Made by a program: the position numbers and the translations under genes. A stretch of 64,000 nt of DNA, taken from positions 83,500 to 147,499 of the forward strand of contig NZ_JALJRY010000023.1 in assembly GCF_024519455.1 (NCBI RefSeq), written 5' to 3'. The DNA comes from Streptomyces sp. STR69. Lineage in GTDB: Bacteria; Actinomycetota; Actinomycetes; Streptomycetales; Streptomycetaceae. Below, piece after piece: positions 1-7,356 of this stretch; positions within the stretch are counted from its first letter, which is position 1, and every line of letters starts with the position of its first letter. The notes under the pieces were generated by a model, which saw nothing but the letters and a program-made list of their open reading frames with translations, was not told the origin of the DNA and searched no databases.

Positions 1-1219
1 CCAGGTGACGGAACGCCATGACGCCGACCAGCGGCCCGAACGTCTCCTGACGGAAGATCCGGTCCTCGGGGCCGACGCCGTCGACGACGGTCGGATGGTA
101 GAAGAGCCCCGCCGCGGGGTCGCCCACGAACCCGGCCCTGGGCCGCGCCGCGTCGATGCGTCCCACGGCACCGGAGCCCAGGACACGGTGGTGCGGGCCG
201 ATCCAGCCGAGGTACTCCTCGAACCGGTCCGCGAACCGCCGGTCGAGCAGCGGCCCGTAGAGCACCTCACGGCCGGGGTCGCCCACCGCGGCCCGCGCGA
301 CGGCCTCACCGAAGCGCTCCAGGAAGACGCCGTGCAGGCTTTCGTGCACCAGTACGGTGCCCAGCGAGGTGCACCGCTGGCCGGCGGAGCCGAATCCGGA
401 GAACAGCGCACCCTGGACGGCGAGGTCCACGTCCGCGTCCGCGGCGACCACCATCGGGTTCTTCCCGCCCAGTTCCAGGCAGGGACTCTGCAGATGCCGC
501 CCGGCCAGCTCCCCGATCCGGGACCCGACCTCGGTGGACCCGGTGAAGCCGATCTTGTCGATGGTGCCCGCGCCGAGCCCCAGCTCCAGGCCCGCGAAGG
601 TCTGCTCGCCCTCGGCGTGGACGAGGTTCAGCACTCCGGCGGGCAGACCGGCGTGCGTCAGGATGTCGTACAGCGCCGTCGCGCTCGCCGCCGCGTACTC
701 GGCCGGCTTCCAGACCACGGTGTTGCCGCAGAGCAGGGCGGGGACGATGTACCAGGCCGGCACGGCGACCGGGAAGTTGCCCGCGGTGATCACGGAGACG
801 ACGCCCACGGGCTCGCGGTAGGTGAACAGCTCCTTCGCCGGCATCTCGCTGGGCACGGTCTGCCCGTACAGACGGCGTCCCTCACCGAGGAAGAAGTCGC
901 AGGTGTCGATGATCTCGCGGACCTCTCCCAGCGCCTCGTGGAAGGGCTTGCCGATCTCCCGCGTCACCAGGGCCGCCAGCCGCTCGGCGTTCGCCTCGAC
1001 CAGCCGCCCCATCGCGGCGACGATCCGGCCGCGCACCGGCGCCGGAGTCCGCGCCCAGTCGGGATGGGCGGCCTTGGCGGCGGCGCAGACACCCGCGAAG
1101 CCGGCGGCGTCGACGAGGCCCACCTCGGCGACGACGTCGTCCAGGCGTGCGGGGTTGACGGACCGGTAGACGCGCGGGCTCTGCTGCGCGGCCGGTGAGC
1201 TGAGCGGGGTGGTGGTCAC
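1..1219 (-). CDS. Aldehyde dehydrogenase, C-terminus cut by window edge (probable piperideine-6-carboxylate / aminoadipate-semialdehyde dehydrogenase)
   Basis: Reading leftward from a GTG at 1219, the protein opens VTTTPLSSPAA and is an NAD(P)-dependent aldehyde dehydrogenase. Visible family signatures are VITAGNFPVAVPAW, GFTGSTEVG, LELGGKNP (general-base Glu) and SAGQRCTS (nucleophilic Cys). About 406 codons are present; the last ~100 residues lie outside the window. The GTG overlaps the TGA of the lysine 6-transaminase gene by 4 bp, so the two are translationally coupled. In beta-lactam producers a transaminase/dehydrogenase pair of this kind turns L-lysine into L-2-aminoadipate through the semialdehyde, which cyclises to piperideine-6-carboxylate. 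That function is inferred here from the pairing; the family alone would also allow betaine-aldehyde or similar substrates. It probably supplies an NRPS building block. Confidence 0.85.
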   Translation of the reverse strand, partial: MTTTPLSSPAAQQSPRVYRSVNPARLDDVVAEVGLVDAAGFAGVCAAAKAAHPDWARTPAPVRGRIVAAMGRLVEANAERLAALVTREIGKPFHEALGEVREIIDTCDFFLGEGRRLYGQTVPSEMPAKELFTYREPVGVVSVITAGNFPVAVPAWYIVPALLCGNTVVWKPAEYAAASATALYDILTHAGLPAGVLNLVHAEGEQTFAGLELGLGAGTIDKIGFTGSTEVGSRIGELAGRHLQSPCLELGGKNPMVVAADADVDLAVQGALFSGFGSAGQRCTSLGTVLVHESLHGVFLERFGEAVARAAVGDPGREVLYGPLLDRRFADRFEEYLGWIGPHHRVLGSGAVGRIDAARPRAGFVGDPAAGLFYHPTVVDGVGPEDRIFRQETFGPLVGVMAFRHL

Positions 1220-2592
1220 GACTGCTGTCCTCCGCGTTCCCGGTCGAGCACGCGTTCGAGCGCCTCGAGTGCCTCGTCGATCTCCTGGGCCGAGACGGAC
1301 AGCGCCGGGCGGAGCCGGGCGGTCCGTGTGCCGCCGGGCAGCAGCAGCACCCGCTCCTCCTCCCGCAGCCGCACCAGGAGGCTGTCCCGTACGGCGGCCG
1401 TGGGCAGGTCGAAGGCGCACATCAGGCCGCGGCCCCGCGGGTTGGTCACCAGCTCCGGGTAGCGCCGGGCCAGGGACTTCAGTCCGTCCAGGAAGTACCC
1501 GCCCAGCCGGGCCGCCCGCGGAATGAGCCGCTGCTCCTCGATGACGTCGAGCAGGCGGCGCGCCCGCACCATGTCCGCCAGCCCGCCGCCCCAGGTGGAG
1601 TTGATCCGGCCGCCGACGGTGAAGACGTTGTCCGGGACGAGGTCGACGCGGCGTCCCGCCATGATGCCGCCGACCTGCGCCTTCTTGGAGAAGGCGACGA
1701 CGTCCGGGGCGAGGCCGAGCTGCTGGTAGGCCCACGCCGTCCCGGTCAGCCCCACCCCGGTCTGCACCTCGTCGACGACGAAGAGGGCGTCGTGGGTGTG
1801 GCAGAGGGCCTGCATGGCCTGCAGGAACGCGGGGCGCATGTGGTTGTCGCCGCCCTCGCCCTGGATCGGTTCGGCGACGAAGCAGGCGATGTCGTGGGGG
1901 AGGCTTTGGAAGGCGCGCTCGGCCTGCTCCAGGGCCCGCCGCTCGGCCCGCTCGGTCTCCGCCAGGTGCTGCTCCACCGGGAACCGCATCGCGGGTACGT
2001 CGATACGCGGCCAGTCGAAGAGGGGGAAACGCTCCGTCTTCACGGGGTCGGTGTTGGTCAGGGACAGGGTGTAGCCGCTGCGCCCGTGGAAGGCCCGGGT
2101 CAGATGGAGCACCTTCGTGCCCAGGTCACGGGACCGGCCGTGCATCTCGTTGTGGCGGCTCTTCCAGTCGAAGGCGCACTTGAGCGCGTTCTCGACGGCC
2201 AGCGCGCCGCCCTCGACGAAGAACAGGTGCGGCAGCCCGGGATCGCCGAGGACCCGCGCGAAGGTGTCCACGAACTCGGCGAACTGGGTGGTGTAGACGT
2301 CGGAGTTGGCCGGCTTGTTGGCCGCCGCCGTCGCCAGCGCGCGCATGAACGCGGCGTCCTCGACGAGTTCGGGCGGGTTGATGCCCAGCGGGCTGGAGGC
2401 GAAGAAGGTGTACATGTCCAGGTACGCGGCGCCGGAGACGGCGTCGACCAGCCGGCATCCGCGGCTGCGTTCGAGGTCGAGGACGAAGGGGAAACCGTCG
2501 ACCAGGACGTGTCGCGCGAGGCTTTCATGCACCTCTGACGGGGCGACAGCGGTGGCGGCGGGTGTCCCCGTCCGCGGTGACGCGTCGAGCAT
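1216..2592 (-). CDS. lat: L-lysine 6-transaminase
   Basis: The 458-residue protein is a class III PLP aminotransferase of the L-lysine epsilon-aminotransferase group. It moves the epsilon-amino group of lysine to 2-oxoglutarate, giving 2-aminoadipate 6-semialdehyde. Evidence: family-typical text such as MYTFFASSPLGINPP, ANKPANSDVYTTQFAEF and RAFHGRSGYTLSLTNTDP, the cofactor Asp in FVVDEVQTGVG, and the Schiff-base Lys in AFSKKAQVGG (around residues 303-304). The ATG at 2592 is chosen over longer frames because GAGGA lies about 8 nt upstream. A strong promoter lies 50-80 bp upstream. It is the first gene of a leftward operon with the aldehyde dehydrogenase. In cephamycin pathways this enzyme feeds ACV synthetase; here no beta-lactam gene is visible, so the product (aminoadipate, or piperideine-6-carboxylate as a pipecolate precursor) presumably goes into the peptide. 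Confidence 0.9.
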   Translation of the reverse strand: MLDASPRTGTPAATAVAPSEVHESLARHVLVDGFPFVLDLERSRGCRLVDAVSGAAYLDMYTFFASSPLGINPPELVEDAAFMRALATAAANKPANSDVYTTQFAEFVDTFARVLGDPGLPHLFFVEGGALAVENALKCAFDWKSRHNEMHGRSRDLGTKVLHLTRAFHGRSGYTLSLTNTDPVKTERFPLFDWPRIDVPAMRFPVEQHLAETERAERRALEQAERAFQSLPHDIACFVAEPIQGEGGDNHMRPAFLQAMQALCHTHDALFVVDEVQTGVGLTGTAWAYQQLGLAPDVVAFSKKAQVGGIMAGRRVDLVPDNVFTVGGRINSTWGGGLADMVRARRLLDVIEEQRLIPRAARLGGYFLDGLKSLARRYPELVTNPRGRGLMCAFDLPTAAVRDSLLVRLREEERVLLLPGGTRTARLRPALSVSAQEIDEALEALERVLDRERGGQQS

Positions 2593-2643
2593 GAGAAATT
2601 CCTCGGAGAAGAAGGGAACGGAATTTTCACCCGGGGCCACGGA

Positions 2644-2672
2644 AACGTAATATCGGGCCCCGGCGGTGTCAA
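2644..2672 (-). promoter_or_regulatory. Promoter of the lat operon
   Basis: On the minus strand a perfect -35 TTGACA (2667-2672) is followed by a 17-nt spacer and TACGTT (2644-2649, fits TAnnnT). The start codon at 2592 is about 50 nt downstream. The -10 is embedded in GGAAACGTA (plus strand), a motif repeated in front of the leftward NRPS operon at 16531-16539. Confidence 0.7.
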
Positions 2673-2925
2673 GAAAAACAGTGCGGCCGGGAATCGGGGC
2701 CCGTTCTGCGGTGGCATTGCACTGCCCTGGCAGGAAACGGCCACCACACCGGTCTGGCGTGCCCGTGCCGGCACGGGACAGGATTACCCCAGGAATATCG
2801 GTGACGCGCCGAAATATCCAGATCCCCGAGGCCTTCCGGTGAAACGGCCAGGAATTCCCGGCCGGTGCATCTCAGGGGCCGGTGCTTTCTGTTTCTTTCG
2901 CCGCGATCGGCGGCGCCAAGGGAAA

Positions 2926-2952
2926 TTCCGTGGATTCTGTGGATGCCGTGGA
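2926..2952 (+). repeat. Three imperfect 9-bp tandem repeats ahead of the free A gene
   Basis: TTCCGTGGA, TTCTGTGGA and TGCCGTGGA follow each other without gaps 49 bp before the ATG at 3001. The rest of the 408-bp divergent gap (2593-3000) holds the leftward lat promoter; no convincing rightward -35/-10 pair was found. The repeats could be binding sites for a regulator of the rightward gene (inference). Confidence 0.45.
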
Positions 2953-3000
2953 CGCGTCGCCGCCCGGAGCACTGCCTCTCCCTGTGCCAAGGAGCTGATG

Positions 3001-5697
3001 ATGCCCGCTCACCCCGCCCCGGCCGGGAGCCGGACGGACGACGCCGGGACGCCGCACCGACCCGGGCCGTTCGAGGGCGCGTCGGCCGGGTCCGGCGAGC
3101 GCCGGCTGACCGTGTCCGTCCGTATCGCGTCCGCCACCGCCGCGGCGGTCCGCTCCGCGCTCCGCGGAGCCCTGGCCGCGGCACCCGTGCCGTACGGCAC
3201 GACAGGCGAAGACCCGCGGCTCGAAGGGGTCTCGCGGCCGGAGGACGCGCCCGGGGACCGCAGCGGCGGCGAACTCGCCCCGGCGCCGCTGCGGGCCGCC
3301 GTGCACGACACGCAGGACGGCCCGGAACTGACGCTCTCCTGCGACACCGGTGCGGCCGACGCCGCCACCATCGGCCTGCTGTTCGCGGAGACCGCCCGCC
3401 GGCTGGCCGGGCCGGACGCGCGGGAGGACGCACCGGGCCCGCGGGACATCACCGCGCAGCACGGGGCCCGGCCGCAGGACGGGCGACCCGCGCAGGCGGC
3501 GCGGTTGCGGGCCGACCGGCGGGCCGCGGTCCCCACCGACCTGCTCCGTCTCGCCGACGTGATTCCCGGCACGGGCTCGGGCCCCCGCGTCCGTCACCTC
3601 GACCGCGTCCTGCCCGCCGGCCTCGTGACGCCGCTCGACCGGCTCGCGCGGGACACCGGCTGCGACCCGGACGACGTGGCACAACTCGCGCTCGCCGTCG
3701 TCCTGCAGCGGCTGGGCGTCGCCCCCGAATCGCTCGCCGCCGTCCACGCCGCCCCCGGCCCGACGGACCCGCCGGCCCGGGTGGTCCCCGCCGGCCGGGC
3801 GGTGGACACGGCCCGGGACGCGCGGGCAGCCCTCGGCCCGGCCCGGGCCGGGGGCGGACTCCGGGCCGCCATGCCCGGTGCCGTGGCCCACACCCCCGCA
3901 GACCCGCCTCCCGACCTCGTCCTCGACCGCTGCGGCACCCCGCCGATGCCCCGCTCCTGGGAGCTGCTGCACTGGGCGTACCCGGTCGGCCGGGAGATGA
4001 CCCTCTCGCTGCGCCGGACCGGCACCCGCCTGACGCTGCACGCCGAGTCCGCCGCGCCGACGGAAGAGGACCGGTTCCGGGCCGTGCTGGACCTGTGGGA
4101 GGCCCTCCTCACGGATCTGCTCACCCGCCCCGGCACCCCGCTGGCCCGGCTCGCGCTGCTGCCCCCGGACCAGGCCGAGCGGCAGGCCGCGCTGCTCGCC
4201 CCGGCCCCGCCCGCGCCCGCCCCGGACCTGGTGACCCGCTTCCGGGAGCACGTCGGGTCCCGGCCCGACGCACCGGCCTGCCGGCAGTCCACCCGCACCT
4301 GGACATACCGTCGGCTGAACCGTCGTGCCGCCGCCGTGGCCGCCCGGCTGGACGGGCTCGCCGACGGGGCCGTGGTCGCGGTGCTGGCCGACGCCGAACC
4401 CGATCTGCTCACCGCGCTCCTGGCGATCTCCTGGCGCGGTGCCACGTTCCTGCCGCTGTCCCCGCAGGAACCCGCGGCACGACTGCGGGACGCACTCGTC
4501 CGCTCCGGCGCGTCGATGCTGCTCACCGGCTCCGCGGCCCCCGCCGTGCCGGTCCCCCCGGAGTGCCGCGTCCTCGCGCTGGACAGCGTCGGGGACACCG
4601 GGGAAGAACTCCCCGCGGCGCCCGCCGGGGCCTCCTCGGCACCGGCCTATCTGCTGCGCACCTCCGGGACGACCGGCGTCCCGAAGCTGGTGGCCGTCGC
4701 CCGGGCCAGTCTGGACAACTACCTGTCCTGGGCCGCCCGGGACCTGCTGGCCGACGGCAGCGCGCTGCCCGTGATCTCCAGCCCCGTCTTCGACGCGAGC
4801 TTCAAGCAGACGCTGGGCCCGCTGTACGCCGGCGGCTGCGTCCAGTTCCTGACGGCCCATCGGCTGGACCTCCCGGCGGTCCGGGCGGAACTGAGCTACG
4901 CGGCCGACCCGGTCACGCTGAACTGCGTACCGAGTTACTTCTCGGCCCTGCTCGCCGACGAGGAGGACGCCGGAGACGGCCCCACGATGCGCCTGAACCG
5001 GCTGCTGCTCGGCGGAGAGCCGCTCTCCGCGGAACTGCTCCGCCGGATCTGGATCCGCTATCCGACGGTCGAGGTGTGGAACCTCTACGGCCCCACCGAG
5101 ACCACGGCGACGGCCACGGCGGGCCCGATGAGCCCGGCGGGAGACATCCATGTCGGCGGGCCGGTGGCCGGCGCCGCCCTCGCCGTTGTCGACGAGCACG
5201 GCGCGGTGCTGCCGAACGGTGTCCTCGGCGAGGTGGTCATCGCCGGTCCCGGACTGGCCGTCGGCTATCTCGGCGAACAGCGGGGGCCGTCCCCCTTCAC
5301 CACGGTGGAACTGGCCGGCCGCGTCGTCCGCGTGTACCGCACCGGCGATCTCGGCCGGCTCGACGGCGACGGCAACCTCCGTGTGTCGGGGCGCCGCGAC
5401 ACGCAGGTCAAGCTCAACGGGTGGCGGATCGACCTCCAGGAGATCGAGCAGGTCGCTCGCCGGGCCCCGGGGGTGCGCGAGGCGGTCGTCCTGCTGGACG
5501 ACCGCACCGGCGAACCCTGCCTGCGCGCCTTCGTCACCGGCGACGCCGAGGCCGCCGCCGTCCGGCGGAGCCTGAGCGAGACGCTCCCGAGGCCGATGGT
5601 GCCCGCGTCGGTGACGGTGCTGCCCCGCTTCGGCACCACCGCCACGGGCAAGGTCGACCGCACAACCCTCCTGGCCCACGCGGACGGCGCAGCGTAG
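3001..5697 (+). CDS. Stand-alone NRPS adenylation protein with a half condensation domain
   Basis: Of 898 residues, roughly 430-898 form a complete adenylation domain: LLRTSGTTGVPK (552-561), NLYGPTE (694-700), YRTGDL, GRRDTQVKLNG and the A10 Lys in TGKVDR (K884). The N-terminal ~400 residues resemble only the C-terminal half of a condensation domain; no HHxxxDG is present, and no carrier domain follows. The protein can therefore activate an amino acid but must load a carrier in trans. Aligning by eye to GrsA gives the pocket D-A-K-N-L-L-L-A-T-K. Lys at position 239 recalls glutamate-activating domains and would suit an acidic side chain such as 2-aminoadipate (inference). AAGGAG at 2989-2994 favours the ATG at 3001 over the one at 2998. 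It is divergent from lat. Confidence 0.85.
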   Translation: MPAHPAPAGSRTDDAGTPHRPGPFEGASAGSGERRLTVSVRIASATAAAVRSALRGALAAAPVPYGTTGEDPRLEGVSRPEDAPGDRSGGELAPAPLRAAVHDTQDGPELTLSCDTGAADAATIGLLFAETARRLAGPDAREDAPGPRDITAQHGARPQDGRPAQAARLRADRRAAVPTDLLRLADVIPGTGSGPRVRHLDRVLPAGLVTPLDRLARDTGCDPDDVAQLALAVVLQRLGVAPESLAAVHAAPGPTDPPARVVPAGRAVDTARDARAALGPARAGGGLRAAMPGAVAHTPADPPPDLVLDRCGTPPMPRSWELLHWAYPVGREMTLSLRRTGTRLTLHAESAAPTEEDRFRAVLDLWEALLTDLLTRPGTPLARLALLPPDQAERQAALLAPAPPAPAPDLVTRFREHVGSRPDAPACRQSTRTWTYRRLNRRAAAVAARLDGLADGAVVAVLADAEPDLLTALLAISWRGATFLPLSPQEPAARLRDALVRSGASMLLTGSAAPAVPVPPECRVLALDSVGDTGEELPAAPAGASSAPAYLLRTSGTTGVPKLVAVARASLDNYLSWAARDLLADGSALPVISSPVFDASFKQTLGPLYAGGCVQFLTAHRLDLPAVRAELSYAADPVTLNCVPSYFSALLADEEDAGDGPTMRLNRLLLGGEPLSAELLRRIWIRYPTVEVWNLYGPTETTATATAGPMSPAGDIHVGGPVAGAALAVVDEHGAVLPNGVLGEVVIAGPGLAVGYLGEQRGPSPFTTVELAGRVVRVYRTGDLGRLDGDGNLRVSGRRDTQVKLNGWRIDLQEIEQVARRAPGVREAVVLLDDRTGEPCLRAFVTGDAEAAAVRRSLSETLPRPMVPASVTVLPRFGTTATGKVDRTTLLAHADGAA

Positions 5698-5726
5698 CGG
5701 CCTCCGCGAGATTGCCCCTCCGAGGT

Positions 5727-5762
5727 CCGGCCCCGGGCAGATCACCCGGTCCCGGGGTCCGG
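5727..5762. terminator. Possible bidirectional terminator
   Basis: In the 135-bp gap between convergent genes, CCGGCCCCGGG (5727-5737) can pair with CCCGGGGTCCGG (5751-5762) with one bulged base. This is the only strong hairpin seen in the gap. Confidence 0.4.
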
Positions 5763-5832
5763 CGGGGGAGGGCGTCCCCTTGAGCCGGGACGGCCCTCCG
5801 GGGCCGCGCTCGGGGCCGGGGGGCCGCACGCG

Positions 5833-6156
5833 TCACGGGGCGGGCGGTGGTCCCGGGGCGGGGAGCCAGGCCGCTCCCACGTTCAGGACGTCCGGCTCGC
5901 AGCACGTCAGGGACCAGCCGGCCAGGGCCGGCTGGGTGAGGAGCCGCCGGCACGCGGCCTCCACCAGCTCGCCCGCCTCGGCCAGACTCCCGGCCGCCGC
6001 GAAGACGACACCCTCGATGCCGTCGCCGCGCGGGCGGACATAGGCGTGTTCCGCGGCGCCGCGCAGACCCTCACGCAGAGACCGGGCGGCGGCCCGGGGC
6101 CGCACCGCGCCGGCGGGGGCCGCCGCGCTGCCCAGACGAACGAGGATCGCGTACAC
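5833..6156 (-). CDS. Small protein of unknown function
   Basis: A 107-residue reading frame starts at a GTG (VYAILVRLGS) and ends ERRLLTQPALAG-like then PAPGPPPAP. It is predicted soluble and alanine-rich, with a plausible alpha/beta pattern (YAILVRL, GIEGVVFAAAGSLAEAGELVEAACRRLL). I do not recognise the family. It follows the LuxR-type regulator by about 84 bp on the same strand and may be the last gene of the leftward NRPS operon. Codon use fits a real gene, but the ribosome-binding site is weak, so the start is uncertain. It could be a small acylphosphatase- or ferredoxin-fold-like accessory protein; this is only a guess from the pattern. Confidence 0.45.
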   Translation of the reverse strand: MYAILVRLGSAAAPAGAVRPRAAARSLREGLRGAAEHAYVRPRGDGIEGVVFAAAGSLAEAGELVEAACRRLLTQPALAGWSLTCCEPDVLNVGAAWLPAPGPPPAP

Positions 6157-6240
6157 CCACCGAGGATGGCACGCGGCAGCGCGCAGGGGACCGCCCCGGC
6201 CGGGGCAGACGCCTGCCATGGCCAGGACCGGCCACCGCAC

Positions 6241-7314
6241 TCACAACCAGCCGCGCCGTGCCGCTTCGTAGCCCGCCTCGAACCGGCAGCGCGCCCCCAG
6301 CCGGGCCATGAGCCGGGCCAGCAGCCTGCGGGTGGTGCGGACCGAGACCCCCAGCTGCCGGGACATGGCCTCGTCGGTCAGCCCGGCGCGCAGGAAGCGC
6401 AGCAGCTCGCGGTCCTGCGCGGTCGCCCGGTCCGAGGGCGCCTCGGGAGCGTCGGCCTGCCACGGCCGGGCGCTCTGCCACACCGCCTCGAACAGGGCGC
6501 ACAGGGCCGTCACCACCCCGCGCGAGGTCAGCACCACGACGCCCTGCCCGGGGTCGTCCGGGTCGAACGGCACCACGGCCGTGCTCCCGTCGAAGACCGA
6601 CATGCCCAGCGGCAGGGCCGGAACGGAACGCACGTCCGCCCCGGCCGTCAGCAGGGCCCGCACGTCCTCGCCCAGCGGACGGTCCCTGCGGGCCCGGTCG
6701 AGGAAGACCGTGCGGACCCGGACCCCGGCGCGCCCCGTCCGGCCGGCAGGCCCTGGGCCGTCCGCAGCCCTTGTGCCGTCCGTGGCTCCTGCACCGCCCG
6801 TAGCCGTAGCCGTAGCCGTAGCCGCAGCCGCTGCCCTGCCCGTGGCCGCCGCCCCGTCCGCCGCCCACGCGCCGCCGCCCCCGCAGGGCACGAAGGACAC
6901 GACGTCGGACCGCACCCCCTGGGCCAGCTCGCCGACCCGGGAGGCCACGGCAGCCGCGCCCCGCACCCGCTCGACACTGCCGCACTCCTCCTGGCCGGCG
7001 GCCCACTCGGACGCGAGGCGGGCGACCTCCTGCCGGGTCCGGGCGAGCCGCACGCGCTGCTCGTCGACCTCCCGCTCCTGCTCGGCGAGGAGCGCGGCCA
7101 GGCCGACGGAGGGATTGACCGGAACGAACCCCTCCCGGTCGCCGTCGGCCGCCCGCAGCAGGGACTTCCTGGCCAGCACGTCGAGCGCGGACCGGACCGC
7201 GTCCTCCGCCAGGCCCGCCCGGCCCGCGAGGGCGCGGACGGGCTGCCCCTGATGGGTGATCATGGTGAGGTAGACGCGGCTCGTCAGCTCGTCCAGACCC
7301 AGTGCGTCGAACAC
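6241..7314 (-). CDS. LuxR-type transcriptional regulator with TrmB-like N-terminus
   Basis: The 357-residue protein begins with a winged-helix-like segment (LDELTSRVYLTMITHQGQPV, then LAEDAVRSALDVLARKSLL), typical of the TrmB-like/LuxR group of streptomycete regulators. It ends with a LuxR HTH (RELLRFLRAGLTDEAMSRQLGVS, about residues 297-357) whose recognition helix is SVRTTRRLLARL. A central alanine/threonine/glycine-rich linker (about 160-195) is partly coded by a hexanucleotide repeat. It is encoded 42 bp after the terminal NRPS on the same strand, so it is probably co-transcribed with it. It is the only obvious pathway-specific regulator in the cluster and a candidate binder of the shared promoter motif or of the 18-bp palindromes; neither has been shown. 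Confidence 0.85.
   Translation of the reverse strand: MFDALGLDELTSRVYLTMITHQGQPVRALAGRAGLAEDAVRSALDVLARKSLLRAADGDREGFVPVNPSVGLAALLAEQEREVDEQRVRLARTRQEVARLASEWAAGQEECGSVERVRGAAAVASRVGELAQGVRSDVVSFVPCGGGGAWAADGAAATGRAAAAATATATATGGAGATDGTRAADGPGPAGRTGRAGVRVRTVFLDRARRDRPLGEDVRALLTAGADVRSVPALPLGMSVFDGSTAVVPFDPDDPGQGVVVLTSRGVVTALCALFEAVWQSARPWQADAPEAPSDRATAQDRELLRFLRAGLTDEAMSRQLGVSVRTTRRLLARLMARLGARCRFEAGYEAARRGWL
6801..6830 (+). repeat. Hexanucleotide tandem repeat in the LuxR-type gene
   Basis: TAGCCG occurs four times in a row, followed by the variant CAGCCG. On the coding strand it makes an alternating Ala-Thr run in the inter-domain linker. Copy-number change would alter linker length by two residues without breaking the frame. 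Confidence 0.75.
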
Positions 7315-7356
7315 GGCTGCACTTCCCTCTCTCCCGGTCCGTTCACTCGCCCCGTG

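Noticed and set aside
2872..5829. A ~985-codon minus-strand frame opposite the free adenylation gene
   Set aside because: Low-complexity Gly/Arg/Pro text with no motif; the plus strand encodes a complete A domain.
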